Source of the DNA: Propionivibrio dicarboxylicus
Lineage (GTDB): Bacteria; Pseudomonadota; Gammaproteobacteria; Burkholderiales; Rhodocyclaceae
NCBI GenBank assembly: GCA_945902805.1
Contig: CAMDMZ010000043.1
Span: 1 to 37,795 of the forward strand
Length of the DNA: 37,795 bases
Direction: 5' to 3'
The notes beneath the pieces were generated by a model that was not told where the DNA came from, made no database searches, and saw only the letters and a program-made list of their open reading frames with translations. Each line of letters starts with the position of its first letter. Position 1 is the stretch's first letter. The translations under genes were made by a program, and so were the position numbers. Shown here one piece after another: positions 37,531 through 37,795 of the stretch.

Positions 37531-37795
37531 GTGACCGACAAGCAGTGTGCCCATCTCATCGCGACGGCCTGTACGCCGGCACCGGTAGGGCATGACCATT
37601 GGACGTTGCGCTTGCTGGCCGACCAAGTCGTTCAGTTGGGCTATATCGAATCGTTCAGTCACGAGACGGTCCGCCGGCTGTTAAAAAAACACCCTGAAAC
37701 CCTGGCAGGTGCAGGAGTGGTGCATTCCCGAAGTCAGCGCGGAGTTTGTCGCGGCGATGGAAGACGTGCTTGACGTGTACGCGACCCCTTACGAT
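37531..37795 (+). pseudogene. IS630-family transposase fragment (frameshifted, runs off the window)
   Basis: From 37531 the frame reads VTDKQCAHLIATACTPAP, DHWTLRLLADQVVQLGYIE and SFSHETVRRLLKK, all typical of the helix-turn-helix half of IS630 transposases. At an A-run of seven (37683-37689) the frame shifts by one. The continuation is NTLKPWQVQEWCIPEVSAEF and VAAMEDVLDVYATPYD to the window edge, holding the first catalytic-domain part. One extra A would restore the frame. Upstream there is an in-frame TGA, so the 5' end is missing or lies in another frame. Confidence 0.72.

Overview
The window looks like a chromosomal segment of a Gram-negative betaproteobacterium, probably Rhodocyclales- or Nitrosomonadales-like. 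The evidence is a small beta-type general porin, an exosortase-A (PEP-CTERM) accessory gene set, the leuS-lptE-holA-proA order, a TAXI-type TRAP transporter with DUF1850, and GC-rich codon use. No rRNA, tRNA or CRISPR array was seen. The species is not identifiable from sequence alone.

Layout. 0-1.1 kb: a porin gene on the minus strand with a strong hairpin terminator. 1.5-6.4 kb: two divergent exosortase-A-associated units. Minus strand: acyl carrier protein, hydrolase 2, hydrolase 1. Plus strand: AMP-forming acyl-CoA ligase, then PLP decarboxylase. Exosortase itself is not in the window. 6.4-10.2 kb: a minus-strand operon uvrD, alpha/beta hydrolase, atypical SDR. 10.3-11.6 kb: a small unknown gene and a FecR-SPOR protein. 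11.6-16.9 kb: leuS, lptE, holA, proA. 16.9-20.8 kb: a DUF4139 protein and a coupled trio (chalcone-isomerase-like, CaiB/BaiF CoA-transferase, second chalcone-isomerase-like). 20.9-26.2 kb: a tightly packed operon for the TAXI TRAP transporter (binding protein, fused permease, DUF1850), then ogt, a XerD-type recombinase and ybaK. 26.2-28.8 kb: a UPF0126 membrane protein, folB, plsY and tsaD.

From about 28.8 kb to the end the character changes to an accessory surface-polysaccharide region with visibly lower GC. It holds a large exported protein with about twelve G-G-[ND]-D-x-[YF] repeats, a VanZ-like protein, a GT4 glycosyltransferase, a capsule-synthesis-like protein with two CxxC pairs, a decayed GDP-L-fucose synthase fused to a decayed paralogue of the capsule-like gene, an acyltransferase-3, and a frameshifted IS630-type transposase running off the window.

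The most striking signal is a dispersed 25-bp sequence (5' part AAAAGTCGGYGCT, 3' part GRCGRGACGGCG). Nine strong and two weaker copies lie inside coding genes between 2.4 and 28.1 kb. Two copies in unrelated genes (a chalcone-isomerase-like gene and plsY) are identical over all 25 bases while their flanks differ. Ten of the eleven point the same way on the DNA whatever the gene strand. Copies in the sense orientation always encode K/I-V-G-A-[GD]-x-T-A, and four of five antisense copies encode A-V-x-x-[AT]-P-T-F. None was found in the 28.1-37.8 kb accessory region. In leuS and plsY the sequence seems to replace rather than lengthen the family sequence. This resembles uptake-signal-like or architecture-type motifs, or a very short mobile sequence, and I know of no description of it. 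A separate REP-like palindrome sits in frame inside leuS.
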